Of a stretch of 18,449 nucleotides of DNA, positions 1 to 6,957 are shown in pieces. The notes under the pieces were generated by a model, which was not told where the DNA came from, did no database searches, and worked only from the letters and a program-made list of their open reading frames with translations. The stretch spans positions 1-18,449 of the forward strand of contig JAURBD010000025.1 of NCBI GenBank assembly GCA_030829155.1. The letters are read 5' to 3'. Source of the stretch: Flavobacteriaceae bacterium (GTDB lineage Bacteria; Bacteroidota; Bacteroidia; Flavobacteriales; Flavobacteriaceae). Numbering within the stretch: the first letter of the stretch is position 1; every line of letters begins with the position of its first letter. Made by a program: the position numbers and the translations under genes.

Positions 1-93
1 GCTCCAGAACAAGTGCTTGCTAATGAGCGAAAAAAAGAAGCTGATGCTTTAAAAAAAATAGAAGTATTACAGAAAAGCTTGGCAGCTTTATAA
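1..93 (+). CDS. valS: Valine--tRNA ligase, C-terminal end (partial)
   Basis: An open frame enters from the left edge and runs 30 codons to a TAA. The residues read APEQVLANERKKEADALKKI followed by a short leucine-rich tail. This is the second strand of the C-terminal coiled coil of bacterial valyl-tRNA synthetase, where the pattern 'AP..V...ER.K.AD...KI..L...L..L' is characteristic. ValS charges tRNA-Val with valine in the cytosol, and this arm helps bind the tRNA. The catalytic part lies outside the window, so the call rests on 30 residues only. The gene converges on psd with only 8 bases between the two stop codons. Confidence 0.8.
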   Translation, partial: APEQVLANERKKEADALKKIEVLQKSLAAL

Positions 94-101
94 ATAAATT
101 T

Positions 102-752
102 TTATTTCTTGGCGATACAGTGTATTCCGCCTTTCACAACTTGATTCAAATTTACTTCAATTTTGGTGCCAACAGGAAGGTATAAATCTACCCGAGAACC
201 AAATTTGATGAAGCCAGCATCGGTTCCTTGAATTATCTCCTGACCTTCTTTTGCATAGTTTACAATTCTTCGTGCTAGCGCACCCGCAATTTGACGATAA
301 AGTACTGATCCAAAAGATTTATTTTCGACAACAATTGTTGTTCGTTCGTTTTCTTCAGAAGCTTTTGGGTGCCATGCAACAAAATATTTTCCTGGATGGT
401 ATTTGCTAAATAGCACTTTTCCGCTCATACAATAACGTGTTACGTGAACGTTTATTGGTGACATAAAAATGGACACCATAAGTCGTTGATCTTTAAAATA
501 TTCTTTTTCATAAACCTCTTCAATCACAACTACTCTCCCATCAACTGGGGCGATTATGTGATCTGAATTTATAACTGTGTTTCTCTTAGGATTTCTAAAA
601 AACTGTAAAACCAATACGAGTAAACCAAGACTCAGAACTTGTAAGGATAATTTTAACCAAGAAATTGGAACAAAGTAATCAGCACCAAGTGCAATTCCCG
701 CTGTAAAAGTAAAAGTAAAAACAATGATTAAGTGGCCTTCTTTGTGAAACAT
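102..752 (-). CDS. psd: Phosphatidylserine decarboxylase proenzyme, short type
   Basis: The 216-residue protein has the length of the short, archaeal-type phosphatidylserine decarboxylases common in Bacteroidota. It would make phosphatidylethanolamine from phosphatidylserine at the inner membrane. Two hydrophobic segments lie at about residues 9-24 and 30-51. The core follows: APVDGRV (68-74) with a conserved Asp, SPINVHVTRY (98-107) with a conserved His, and KFGSRVD (183-189). In this family the proenzyme cuts itself between Gly and Ser of the GS pair (185/186), and the Ser becomes the pyruvoyl cofactor of the small alpha chain. It is the last gene of the rsfS-ftsH-LUD-cdsA-psd operon and starts 1 nt after the cdsA stop. 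The two neighbouring genes therefore cover two steps of PE synthesis; phosphatidylserine synthase is not in the window. Confidence 0.93.
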   Translation of the reverse strand: MFHKEGHLIIVFTFTFTAGIALGADYFVPISWLKLSLQVLSLGLLVLVLQFFRNPKRNTVINSDHIIAPVDGRVVVIEEVYEKEYFKDQRLMVSIFMSPINVHVTRYCMSGKVLFSKYHPGKYFVAWHPKASEENERTTIVVENKSFGSVLYRQIAGALARRIVNYAKEGQEIIQGTDAGFIKFGSRVDLYLPVGTKIEVNLNQVVKGGIHCIAKK

Positions 753-753
753 C

Positions 754-1545
754 TTAGATGAATTTTAAAAGTAAATAATAATAAGGTGCAACAAAGATAA
801 CACTATCCATGCGATCATAAAACCCTCCGTGACCAGGAATTAGATTCCCACTGTCTTTAACCTCAGCTATTCTCTTGAAATAAGATTGAATAAAATCCCC
901 TAAAGTAGCTAATATGGGAACCATAAAAGCAAATAGGATCCATAACTTATTTTCAAAAAGATTTAATTCTTTTTCAATGATATATGTTAAAAGAATAGTA
1001 GCAATCATTCCTCCAAAAAACCCTTCCCATGATTTTTTTGGAGATATTTTTGGATGCAACTTGTGCTTTCCAAATTTTGAACCAAAAATATATGCAAATG
1101 AATTGTTTACCCAAATCGATAAGTAAAGTAATGTCAGTAACCACGGTGAATAAGTCAATCCCTCATAAGCTGATTGACAAATGAAATAAGATGAAAAAAC
1201 TAAATATCCAATACTAAGAATAAGTTTCATTGGATAGTTGTAGTTTATTTTTTTTGAAAAAAAGAGTAGTATGATAAGAGCTGAATTAAGAACCAAAGCA
1301 GTGTAAAGCATAATATCCTCAGTTTGTCTAGTCATCAGGCCTAATAAGGCATACCCAATTGAAAGAGGTAATGTAATAAGTGGGATAATGCTTTTGAATT
1401 GAATTAATCGTTGGAATTCCCACAAAGCTAGGCTTGAAAAAATAAAAATAACTGCCGACATTGTAAATGGGGAAAAGAATATTGCCACTATTAATATTGC
1501 AGCATAAAGTGATCCAGATACAGCACGAATTTTTATATCTTTCAT
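754..1545 (-). CDS. cdsA: Phosphatidate cytidylyltransferase (CDP-diglyceride synthase)
   Basis: This 263-residue, very hydrophobic protein with about seven or eight membrane segments has the usual CdsA length. It condenses phosphatidic acid and CTP to CDP-diacylglycerol, the branch point for PE and PG synthesis. The family signature is complete near the C-terminus (about residues 221-247): SYFKRIAEVKDSGNLIPGHG followed by GFYDRMD. This matches the pattern S-x-x-K-R-x4-K-D-x-x-x-x-hydrophobic-P-x-H-G-G-x-x-D-R-x-D. A second conserved stretch, SPKKSWEG (168-175), is also present. The start codon directly abuts the stop of the upstream LUD gene and psd follows after 1 nt, so translation is probably coupled. 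No promoter is visible inside this tightly packed operon. Confidence 0.96.
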   Translation of the reverse strand: MKDIKIRAVSGSLYAAILIVAIFFSPFTMSAVIFIFSSLALWEFQRLIQFKSIIPLITLPLSIGYALLGLMTRQTEDIMLYTALVLNSALIILLFFSKKINYNYPMKLILSIGYLVFSSYFICQSAYEGLTYSPWLLTLLYLSIWVNNSFAYIFGSKFGKHKLHPKISPKKSWEGFFGGMIATILLTYIIEKELNLFENKLWILFAFMVPILATLGDFIQSYFKRIAEVKDSGNLIPGHGGFYDRMDSVIFVAPYYYLLLKFI

Positions 1546-2142
1546 TTAGTATGACTCTTCTTGAACAAGTAAATATAAGTTTTTTGTACTACTTCCATAA
1601 GAAAGAAAGTTTTCTTCTTTATCTGGATCGAACGCATTTAGGGTAGTAATATTTGATGGTAGATTTTCTTTATATCGAGTATTTATCAATGTCATCGCTT
1701 CACTAACGTCATCAACAAATTGAGCTGAACTTGCAAGAATTATCAAATTTTCAGGAATTTCATTCAATTTCAAATCTTTTATTTGATGACTACAAATCAA
1801 TATAGCTCCTTTATTTGCAATTAAATATTCGCAGCTTAAAACTTGTGTTGAAGGAATTTTATTTTCAGAAAACTCTTGATTTGTATCGAGTTTTAAAAAA
1901 CTGTTTAGACTTTTTGAATCACTTTTTAAATCTAAGTTGCCCCATCCGTTTTCAGCTAGTATTTGGCGGAAATATTTTAAAGTATCTTTTCTATTCTCAC
2001 TAAAAATAAATTTCCCACCCTTTTCTGTGAATTTTTTCGCAAACTCAATTTCTTTAGGATCTTTTTGAGGAGCTAAATAGGGGCTATCTTCTTTGATTAT
2101 TTCCTTTTTGTATTTCCCGAAAATATTTTTGAAGAAATTCAC
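1546..2142 (-). CDS. LUD-domain protein (LutC/YkgG-like)
   Basis: The 198-residue protein resembles the LUD (lactate utilisation) domain family represented by LutC. Visible elements are a charged N-terminal helix region, the stretch LIANKGAILICSHQIKDLKL (about 108-127), a small-residue strand LIILASSAQFV (133-143), and a C-terminal segment YGSSTKNLYLLVQEE (about 181-195). That last segment corresponds to the 'GPS.T.DIE..LV.GVHGP' closing region of LUD proteins, but in degenerate form. LutC normally works with LutA and LutB in lactate oxidation; neither partner is here. It lies instead between ftsH (7 nt upstream) and cdsA (stop and start abut), so its role is unknown. I recall this placement from other flavobacterial genomes but cannot verify it here. 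The domain call is fairly secure; the function is not. Confidence 0.7.
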   Translation of the reverse strand: MNFFKNIFGKYKKEIIKEDSPYLAPQKDPKEIEFAKKFTEKGGKFIFSENRKDTLKYFRQILAENGWGNLDLKSDSKSLNSFLKLDTNQEFSENKIPSTQVLSCEYLIANKGAILICSHQIKDLKLNEIPENLIILASSAQFVDDVSEAMTLINTRYKENLPSNITTLNAFDPDKEENFLSYGSSTKNLYLLVQEESY

Positions 2143-2149
2143 AAAAAGA

Positions 2150-4093
2150 TTATTCAGTTATTGTTTTTTTTTCATCCTCATTTTGTTCTTGATCAAAAGG
2201 TCTTTTTCCAAGAATATTTAAAAGGTCATCTTTAAACAAAACTTCTTTTTCTAAAAGACGTTCCGCTAGTGTTGTTAACTTTTCTATGTTGTCTGCAACA
2301 AGCTTACACGCTCTTTCATATTGACCTTCTATCAGTATGGATATTTCTTTATCAATTTTTTGAGCGGTGTCCTCAGAATAGGGTTTAGAAAAACTATAAT
2401 CCGATTGACCACTTGAATCGTAGTAGGTCAGGTTTCCAATTTCATCGTTAAGACCATATATGGTTACCATAGCCTTTGCTTGTCGGGTTACTTTTTCTAG
2501 ATCACTTAAGGCCCCAGTGGATATTTTGTCAAAAACCATTTTTTCTGCTGCTCTTCCTCCAAGAGTTGCACACATTTCATCAAGCATTTGCTCGGTTCGG
2601 ACAATCATTCGTTCTTCTGGAAGATACCATGCAGCTCCTAAAGATTGTCCTCGGGGAACAATTGTTACCTTAACTAAAGGTGCAGCATGTTCAAGTAACC
2701 AGCTCACCATAGCATGGCCTGCCTCATGGAATGCAATCGTTTTTTTCTCTGCCGGAGTGATAATTTTATTTTTCTTTTCAAGCCCTCCAACAATTCGATC
2801 AACTGCATCTAAAAAGTCTTGTTTTCCAACTGATTTTTTGTTTTTTCTAGCAGCAATTAGTGCTGCTTCATTACAAACATTTGCAATATCAGCTCCTGAA
2901 AAACCTGGAGTTTGTTTGGATAAAAAATCCATATCTAACGTTTTGGTTGTTTTTAGAGGAGCAATATGTACAGAAAAAATCTGTTTACGTTCTCTCACAT
3001 CAGGAAGATCGACATAGATTTGTCGGTCAAAACGACCAGCTCGCATCAATGCTTTGTCTAATACATCAGCTCGGTTTGTTGCTGCTAAAACAATCACATT
3101 GGTGTTGGTTCCAAAACCATCCATTTCGGTTAGTAGCTGATTCAAAGTATTTTCACGTTCATCATTTGAACCTGTCATATTACTTTTCCCACGTGCTCTT
3201 CCAATAGCATCAATTTCATCAATAAAAATAATTGCTGGGGATTTATCTTTTGCTTGTTTAAAAAGATCCCTAACCCTTGAAGCACCTACTCCTACAAACA
3301 TTTCCACGAAATCAGATCCTGATAAAGAAAAGAAAGGGACTTTTGCTTCCCCTGCTACAGCTTTAGCTAGTAATGTTTTACCGGTTCCGGGTTGTCCTAC
3401 AAGAAGTGCTCCCTTAGGAATTTTTCCACCCAGTTTGGTGTATTTTGTTGGGTTTTTAAGAAAGTCTACAATTTCTTGAACCTCTTCTTTGGCTCCTTCT
3501 AATCCAGCAACATCTTTGAAAGATGTTTTGATGTCTGCTTTTTCATCAAAAAGCTTAGCTTTTGATTTCCCAATGTTAAAAATTTGACTTCCACCTGCAC
3601 CTCCTCCACTTCCCGACATTCTTCTCATCAAGAAGATCCATATTCCTATGATTACTATTATAGGAAGGAAACTAAGTAAAACGTCAAGCCACTTATTTTC
3701 AATGGTTGTAAAATCATATTTAAAAACAATACCGTTGGATTCGGCTTTCTCTAATTTTCGCTGAAATAACTCCAAGTTTCCTACTTCAAATTGATAATGA
3801 GGACCTTTGATGTTGTCTTGCCCTAAAATATTTTTTGTTTTTGTTCCAGAGTGAATGGATTTTTCTAGGGCTGATTCCGTTAATGAAACTTTCGCGAGGT
3901 TTTTATTGTAAACAACAATACTTTTTACATCTCCTTCATTCAGGAAACGCTCAAATTCTGATATGTTAGTCTTCTTAAGAGACTTTGAACTTCCGTCACC
4001 AAATATACTAAACCCTAGAAGTAGAATGATTACAATTCCGTAAATCCAATACGTATTGAATTTCTGTTTTTTCGGTTGGTTTTCTTTTGCCAT
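2150..4093 (-). CDS. ftsH: ATP-dependent zinc metalloprotease FtsH
   Basis: At 647 residues this is a full-length FtsH, the membrane-anchored AAA+ protease that degrades misassembled membrane proteins and selected regulators. Segments in order: a transmembrane helix at about 14-31, a periplasmic domain, a second helix at about 137-156, and a flexible Gly-rich linker (159-168). The AAA domain has Walker A GQPGTGKT (233-240), pore motif MFVGVG (265-270), Walker B IIFIDEID (288-295) and second region of homology around TNRADVLDKALMRAGRFDR (339-357). The zinc protease has HEAGH at 456-460 and probable third ligand Asp531 in ALSDLEKVT. All catalytic residues are intact. It sits between rsfS (7 nt upstream) and the LUD gene (7 nt downstream). 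The Lys/Glu-rich C-terminal tail is typical of the family. Confidence 0.98.
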   Translation of the reverse strand: MAKENQPKKQKFNTYWIYGIVIILLLGFSIFGDGSSKSLKKTNISEFERFLNEGDVKSIVVYNKNLAKVSLTESALEKSIHSGTKTKNILGQDNIKGPHYQFEVGNLELFQRKLEKAESNGIVFKYDFTTIENKWLDVLLSFLPIIVIIGIWIFLMRRMSGSGGGAGGSQIFNIGKSKAKLFDEKADIKTSFKDVAGLEGAKEEVQEIVDFLKNPTKYTKLGGKIPKGALLVGQPGTGKTLLAKAVAGEAKVPFFSLSGSDFVEMFVGVGASRVRDLFKQAKDKSPAIIFIDEIDAIGRARGKSNMTGSNDERENTLNQLLTEMDGFGTNTNVIVLAATNRADVLDKALMRAGRFDRQIYVDLPDVRERKQIFSVHIAPLKTTKTLDMDFLSKQTPGFSGADIANVCNEAALIAARKNKKSVGKQDFLDAVDRIVGGLEKKNKIITPAEKKTIAFHEAGHAMVSWLLEHAAPLVKVTIVPRGQSLGAAWYLPEERMIVRTEQMLDEMCATLGGRAAEKMVFDKISTGALSDLEKVTRQAKAMVTIYGLNDEIGNLTYYDSSGQSDYSFSKPYSEDTAQKIDKEISILIEGQYERACKLVADNIEKLTTLAERLLEKEVLFKDDLLNILGKRPFDQEQNEDEKKTITE

Positions 4094-4100
4094 AATTTTT

Positions 4101-4472
4101 TTATTGATTTGAAGCGATTAATGTAGTTTTTGCATCACCCCAAAGTTCTTCAATATTGTAATACTCTCTAATTTGTTTTTGAAAAACATGAACAACGACA
4201 TCTACATAGTCCATTAATACCCATTCCCCATTATCTAGTCCTTCTGTATGGTAAGGTTTTTCATGTAATGCTTTGCTTACCGTTTTTTGAACAGATCCAA
4301 CAATTGCAGATACGTGAGTATTCGATGTTCCTGTACACACAATGAAATAATCACAGACTGTGTTTTCAATATTTCTTAAATCGAGTAAATTTACTTCAAC
4401 ACCTTTAACTTGGTCAATTCCTAGAAGTATTTGGGTAATAAGATTATCAGCACTATTGGAAGCTTTCGTCAT
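4101..4472 (-). CDS. rsfS: Ribosomal silencing factor RsfS
   Basis: This 123-residue protein of the RsfS/Iojap (DUF143) family has the expected length. Characteristic stretches are VCDYFIVCTGTSNTHVSAIV (about 39-58), LDNGEWVLMDYVDVVVHVF (79-97) and the closing REYYNIEELWGDA (102-114). RsfS binds ribosomal protein uL14 on the 50S subunit and blocks subunit joining when nutrients are short. It is the first gene of a five-gene minus-strand operon with ftsH, the LUD gene, cdsA and psd. A good Bacteroidota promoter lies 17-45 nt upstream. The short leader contains a run of ten A residues and no Shine-Dalgarno sequence. Confidence 0.95.
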   Translation of the reverse strand: MTKASNSADNLITQILLGIDQVKGVEVNLLDLRNIENTVCDYFIVCTGTSNTHVSAIVGSVQKTVSKALHEKPYHTEGLDNGEWVLMDYVDVVVHVFQKQIREYYNIEELWGDAKTTLIASNQ

Positions 4473-4488
4473 TAATTTTTTTTTTACA

Positions 4489-4517
4489 CAAATTTATTAT
4501 AATATAGGCAGACACAA
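4489..4517 (-). promoter_or_regulatory. Promoter of the rsfS-ftsH-LUD-cdsA-psd operon
   Basis: Read on the minus strand, TTG (4517-4515), an 18-nt spacer and TAAATTTG (4496-4489) match the Bacteroidota primary-sigma consensus TTG-N17-23-TAnnTTTG exactly. Transcription should start about 4-8 nt downstream, leaving a leader of roughly 10 nt or slightly more before the rsfS ATG. The element fills the divergent rsfS/birA space. I see no equally good promoter for birA on the other strand. Confidence 0.75.
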
Positions 4518-4528
4518 GTATTTTTAAG

Positions 4529-5263
4529 ATGCATTATTTCAATTTAATCAAAATTAATGCCACTGATTCAACGAATTCTTGGATGAAAGAGCGCTATTCA
4601 TCAAACAAGTGTTTTGATGGTGATGTTGTTTGGTCACAAACTCAGAATATTGGCAGAGGGCAAAGCAATTCTATTTGGATATCTGAGAAAGGTAAAAATC
4701 TAACATTCAGTATCTACAAGGAATTTACTGATCTTTCAATTCAAACCCCTTTTATACTAAGTGCTGTTGTTTCTTTAGCAGTTGTGGCAACATTAAATTC
4801 CTTTATGATTCCTAAAATAGATGTAAAATGGCCAAACGACATTATGTCAGGTGACAAAAAAATTTGTGGAATTTTGATTGAAAACATGTTCAAAACCTCT
4901 TCACTTCATGCAAGTGTAATTGGTGTTGGACTCAATGTAAATCAAAATCATTTTGAAAATCTTCCTACTGCTAGTTCTATGTTCAAAATCTCAGGAATTT
5001 CATATGATCTGGATGAGGTGATGAATTGTTTTCTAAAACTTCTAAATCAAAAACTTGAACTTTTAAATCACCCCCAAGAACAAATAATAAAAACTTATGA
5101 GGCTTCGCTTTACAGGCGAAATTCACCTAGCACTTTTGAATCAAAAGGGAGAATGTTTAAAGGAATTATAAGGGGTGTTACCCCACAAGGATTGTTGAAA
5201 GTTGAACTGGAAGATCGTAAAATGTGTACTTATGATTTAAAACAAATCAAATTGAAAAATTAG
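4529..5263 (+). CDS. birA: Biotin--[acetyl-CoA-carboxylase] ligase
   Basis: This 244-residue protein is a biotin protein ligase that makes biotinyl-5'-AMP and transfers biotin to the carrier lysine of acetyl-CoA carboxylase and other carboxylases. Visible motifs are DSTN (13-16), the adenylate-binding loop GRGQSNSIW (42-50), KWPND (100-104), KKICGILIE (110-118) and VIGVGLNVN. The short C-terminal beta domain ends the chain. There is no N-terminal winged-helix domain, so this is a monofunctional ligase and not the E. coli type that also represses bio genes. It diverges from rsfS. Its stop codon overlaps that of the convergent pyrE by 4 nt. Confidence 0.94.
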   Translation: MHYFNLIKINATDSTNSWMKERYSSNKCFDGDVVWSQTQNIGRGQSNSIWISEKGKNLTFSIYKEFTDLSIQTPFILSAVVSLAVVATLNSFMIPKIDVKWPNDIMSGDKKICGILIENMFKTSSLHASVIGVGLNVNQNHFENLPTASSMFKISGISYDLDEVMNCFLKLLNQKLELLNHPQEQIIKTYEASLYRRNSPSTFESKGRMFKGIIRGVTPQGLLKVELEDRKMCTYDLKQIKLKN

Positions 5264-5901
5264 GGACTCCAGTTTGAAGGGTCTTTTCTCCAATTGACAA
5301 GCGTTTCTTGTTGGCTTTTTTCTATAATTTTATTATTTCTAGCAAATTCGATTAAATGGTCATAGTCACTCAAAGTGTGAAGTTGAACACCAGCTTTTTC
5401 AAAATTATTTTTTGCAACTGAAAACCCATATGAAAATAAAGCAATCATTCCTAAAACTTCAATACCTTCAGCTTTAATTGCAGCTACTGCGTTTAAACTA
5501 CTCATTCCAGTACTAATCAGGTCTTCAATTACAACTACGGCCTGTCCTTCTTGAATAAATCCTTCAATTTGATTTTGACGCCCGTGTTTTTTAGCTTGAG
5601 GGCGAACATATACAAAAGGTAAATTCAATTTTTGAGCAACCAGTGCTCCAATTCCAATTGCACCAGTAGCTACTCCTGCAATGGTAACCTCAGTTCCATA
5701 CAAAGATTTTACTTGTTCAGCCAATATATCTGTCAGGAAATCTCTAACTTCTGGATATGATAGTGCTAATCGATTGTCACAATATATTGGAGATTTCCAT
5801 CCACTCGCCCATTTAAATGGATTTTTTGTTTCCAATTTAATTGCATTAATTTGTAGTAAATGAGCAGCAGTTTTGTAGGCTATTTGTTCGTTATAAATCA
5901 T
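5260..5901 (-). CDS. pyrE: Orotate phosphoribosyltransferase
   Basis: This enzyme converts orotate and PRPP to orotidine 5'-phosphate in pyrimidine synthesis. Starting at the second in-frame ATG (MIYNEQIAYKTAAHLLQINA) gives 213 residues and fits the family N-terminus. A longer frame begins at 5931 but adds only a non-conserved decapeptide and would span the -7 box. Motifs: WASGWKSPIYCDNR (31-44), the flexible loop around RPQAKKHGRQNQIEG (100-114) with its catalytic Lys and His, and the PRPP-binding motif VVVIEDLISTG (122-132). The gene is head to head with a Nudix gene (6 nt between start codons) and tail to tail with birA (4-nt overlap). A TACATTTG box ends 3 nt before the ATG, so the mRNA is probably leaderless or nearly so. 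Confidence 0.95.
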   Translation of the reverse strand: MIYNEQIAYKTAAHLLQINAIKLETKNPFKWASGWKSPIYCDNRLALSYPEVRDFLTDILAEQVKSLYGTEVTIAGVATGAIGIGALVAQKLNLPFVYVRPQAKKHGRQNQIEGFIQEGQAVVVIEDLISTGMSSLNAVAAIKAEGIEVLGMIALFSYGFSVAKNNFEKAGVQLHTLSDYDHLIEFARNNKIIEKSQQETLVNWRKDPSNWSP

Positions 5902-5904
5902 ACA

Positions 5905-5938
5905 CAAATGTATAAAGTATTTTTCAATCAAAAACCAA
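5905..5938 (-). promoter_or_regulatory. Candidate pyrE promoter, overlapping the Nudix gene start
   Basis: On the minus strand TACATTTG (5912-5905) is a perfect TAnnTTTG -7 element. A TTG at 5938-5936 lies 23 nt upstream, and an alternative TTTTTG ends 16 nt upstream. The -7 box ends only 3 nt before the pyrE ATG, so the transcript would begin at or very near the start codon. The complement of this same box contains the ATG of the divergent Nudix gene (5908-5910). Confidence 0.6.
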
Positions 5939-6501
5939 TTTTCTTAATAACTGAATTGGTTGCTCAAACTGATGAAATTCCAGTGCTTTTTATCAAATTT
6001 TCATCGTCTGAAGGTATTATAAAAGCAGTGAAGTCTAAAAAAGTCAATTCCTTGTATTTGTATCATCCCTCTGAAGAAAAATTATGGATGCATTTTTTAA
6101 AATATTTTCCAGTTATTGAAGCAGCTGGAGGTATGGTCCGGCATCAAGATCAACGCTTATTGTTTATTTACAGAAATAAAAAATGGGACTTACCTAAGGG
6201 TAGAATAGAGAAAAATGAACCTGTTAAAATAGCGGCAATTAGAGAAGTAGAGGAAGAAACAGGGGTTGAAGGATTAGAAATCATTAGACCATTAATTAAT
6301 ACGCTACACATTTTCAAAAGAAATGGTAGGTATAAACTCAAAAAGACGTTTTGGTTTGAAATGAGAACATCTTCAAATATAGATTTGATTCCCCAAACAA
6401 AAGAGGGTATTGAGCAAGCAGTTTGGATTAATGAGTCAGAAATTCCAGAAAAGTTTGAGAATGCTTATGAAAACATCAAACTAGTTTATGAAAATCTTTA
6501 A
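5908..6501 (+). CDS. Nudix (NUDIX) hydrolase
   Basis: This 197-residue protein has a complete Nudix box at about residues 98-120. The signature G-x5-E-x7-R-E-V-x-E-E-x-G-V is seen as GRIEKNEPVKIAAIREVEEE and the following TGV. Nudix enzymes hydrolyse nucleoside diphosphates linked to another group, using a metal held by the box glutamates. The substrate cannot be read from the sequence. An N-terminal extension of about 70 residues precedes the domain (AAGGMVRHQ onward). I start at ATG 5908 (MYKVFFNQKPIFLI) because the in-frame ATG at 5860 would lie inside pyrE with no conserved residues. The gene is 6 nt from the pyrE start, and its TAA overlaps the coaD stop in a shared TTAA. The pairing with pyrE is suggestive of nucleotide metabolism, but that is inference. 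Confidence 0.9.
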   Translation: MYKVFFNQKPIFLITELVAQTDEIPVLFIKFSSSEGIIKAVKSKKVNSLYLYHPSEEKLWMHFLKYFPVIEAAGGMVRHQDQRLLFIYRNKKWDLPKGRIEKNEPVKIAAIREVEEETGVEGLEIIRPLINTLHIFKRNGRYKLKKTFWFEMRTSSNIDLIPQTKEGIEQAVWINESEIPEKFENAYENIKLVYENL

Positions 6502-6953
6502 GACTGGATTACAGATTTTGGAACGAGGTGCTTGTAGTCTCCTTGATTCTGAATTACCTCTCGAACTATACTGCTACTGATAAAGGAAGTTTCTGTTGAA
6601 GTTAACAAGAAAACGGTTTCAATTACTGAAAGGCTACTATTTGTATGCGCTATTGCTTTTTCAAATTCAAAGTCTGCTGGGTTTCGAAGACCCCTCAAAA
6701 TGAAGGATGCTCCAATATTTACACAAAAATCAACAGTAAGTCCATTGTATGTTTGAACAGAAATTTTATTTTCATTTTCAAAAGTTTTTTCAATAAAACG
6801 TTTGCGTTCTTCTAAAGAAAACATGTATTTTTTGTTCGAATTAATTCCGATTGAGATTATAATCTCGTCAAATAAAGGAATTGCTCTTTTAATAATATCC
6901 ACGTGTCCGTTGGTAATTGGATCAAATGAGCCTGGAAAAATTGCTTTCTTCAT
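6498..6953 (-). CDS. coaD: Phosphopantetheine adenylyltransferase
   Basis: CoaD transfers AMP from ATP to 4'-phosphopantetheine, the penultimate step of coenzyme A synthesis. The 151-residue length is typical. The nucleotidyltransferase signature GSFDPITNGH (8-17) carries the TxGH motif, and ISSSIVRE (about 126-133) is the C-terminal ISSTxVR-type ATP-binding motif. LRGLRNPADFEFE (about 89-101) is the conserved central stretch. It follows ddl in the same direction after 4 nt, so the two are presumably co-transcribed. It is tail to tail with the Nudix gene through a 4-nt stop-codon overlap. Confidence 0.96.
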   Translation of the reverse strand: MKKAIFPGSFDPITNGHVDIIKRAIPLFDEIIISIGINSNKKYMFSLEERKRFIEKTFENENKISVQTYNGLTVDFCVNIGASFILRGLRNPADFEFEKAIAHTNSSLSVIETVFLLTSTETSFISSSIVREVIQNQGDYKHLVPKSVIQS

Positions 6954-6957
6954 AATC

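Noticed and set aside
74..89. AAAGCT/AGCTTT hairpin at the end of valS as a terminator
   Set aside because: A 6-bp stem with no adjacent U run, lying inside the coding sequence.
92..107. AAATAAA/TTTATTT inverted repeat between valS and psd as a terminator
   Set aside because: Only A-T pairs and a 2-nt loop; too weak to call a terminator, and it overlaps both stop codons.
2460..3017. A 185-codon open frame opposite ftsH
   Set aside because: It lies wholly within the conserved ftsH AAA and protease domains on the other strand; its composition is that of a shadow frame and no domain is recognisable.
4476..4485. T10 run before rsfS as a phase-variation tract
   Set aside because: It is in a short untranslated leader of a housekeeping operon and is adequately explained by the A-rich leaders typical of Bacteroidota; no reading frame depends on it.
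4519..4526. TATTTTTA as a -7 box for birA
   Set aside because: It lacks the final G, has no TTG at 17-23 nt upstream, and would end 2 nt before the ATG.
5860..5907. Longer Nudix start inside pyrE
   Set aside because: The extra 16 residues are the complement of pyrE coding sequence and carry no conserved pattern.
5902..5931. Longer pyrE start (ten extra residues)
   Set aside because: The added residues are not family-like and the segment contains the -7 box; MIYNEQIAYKTA fits the conserved start.
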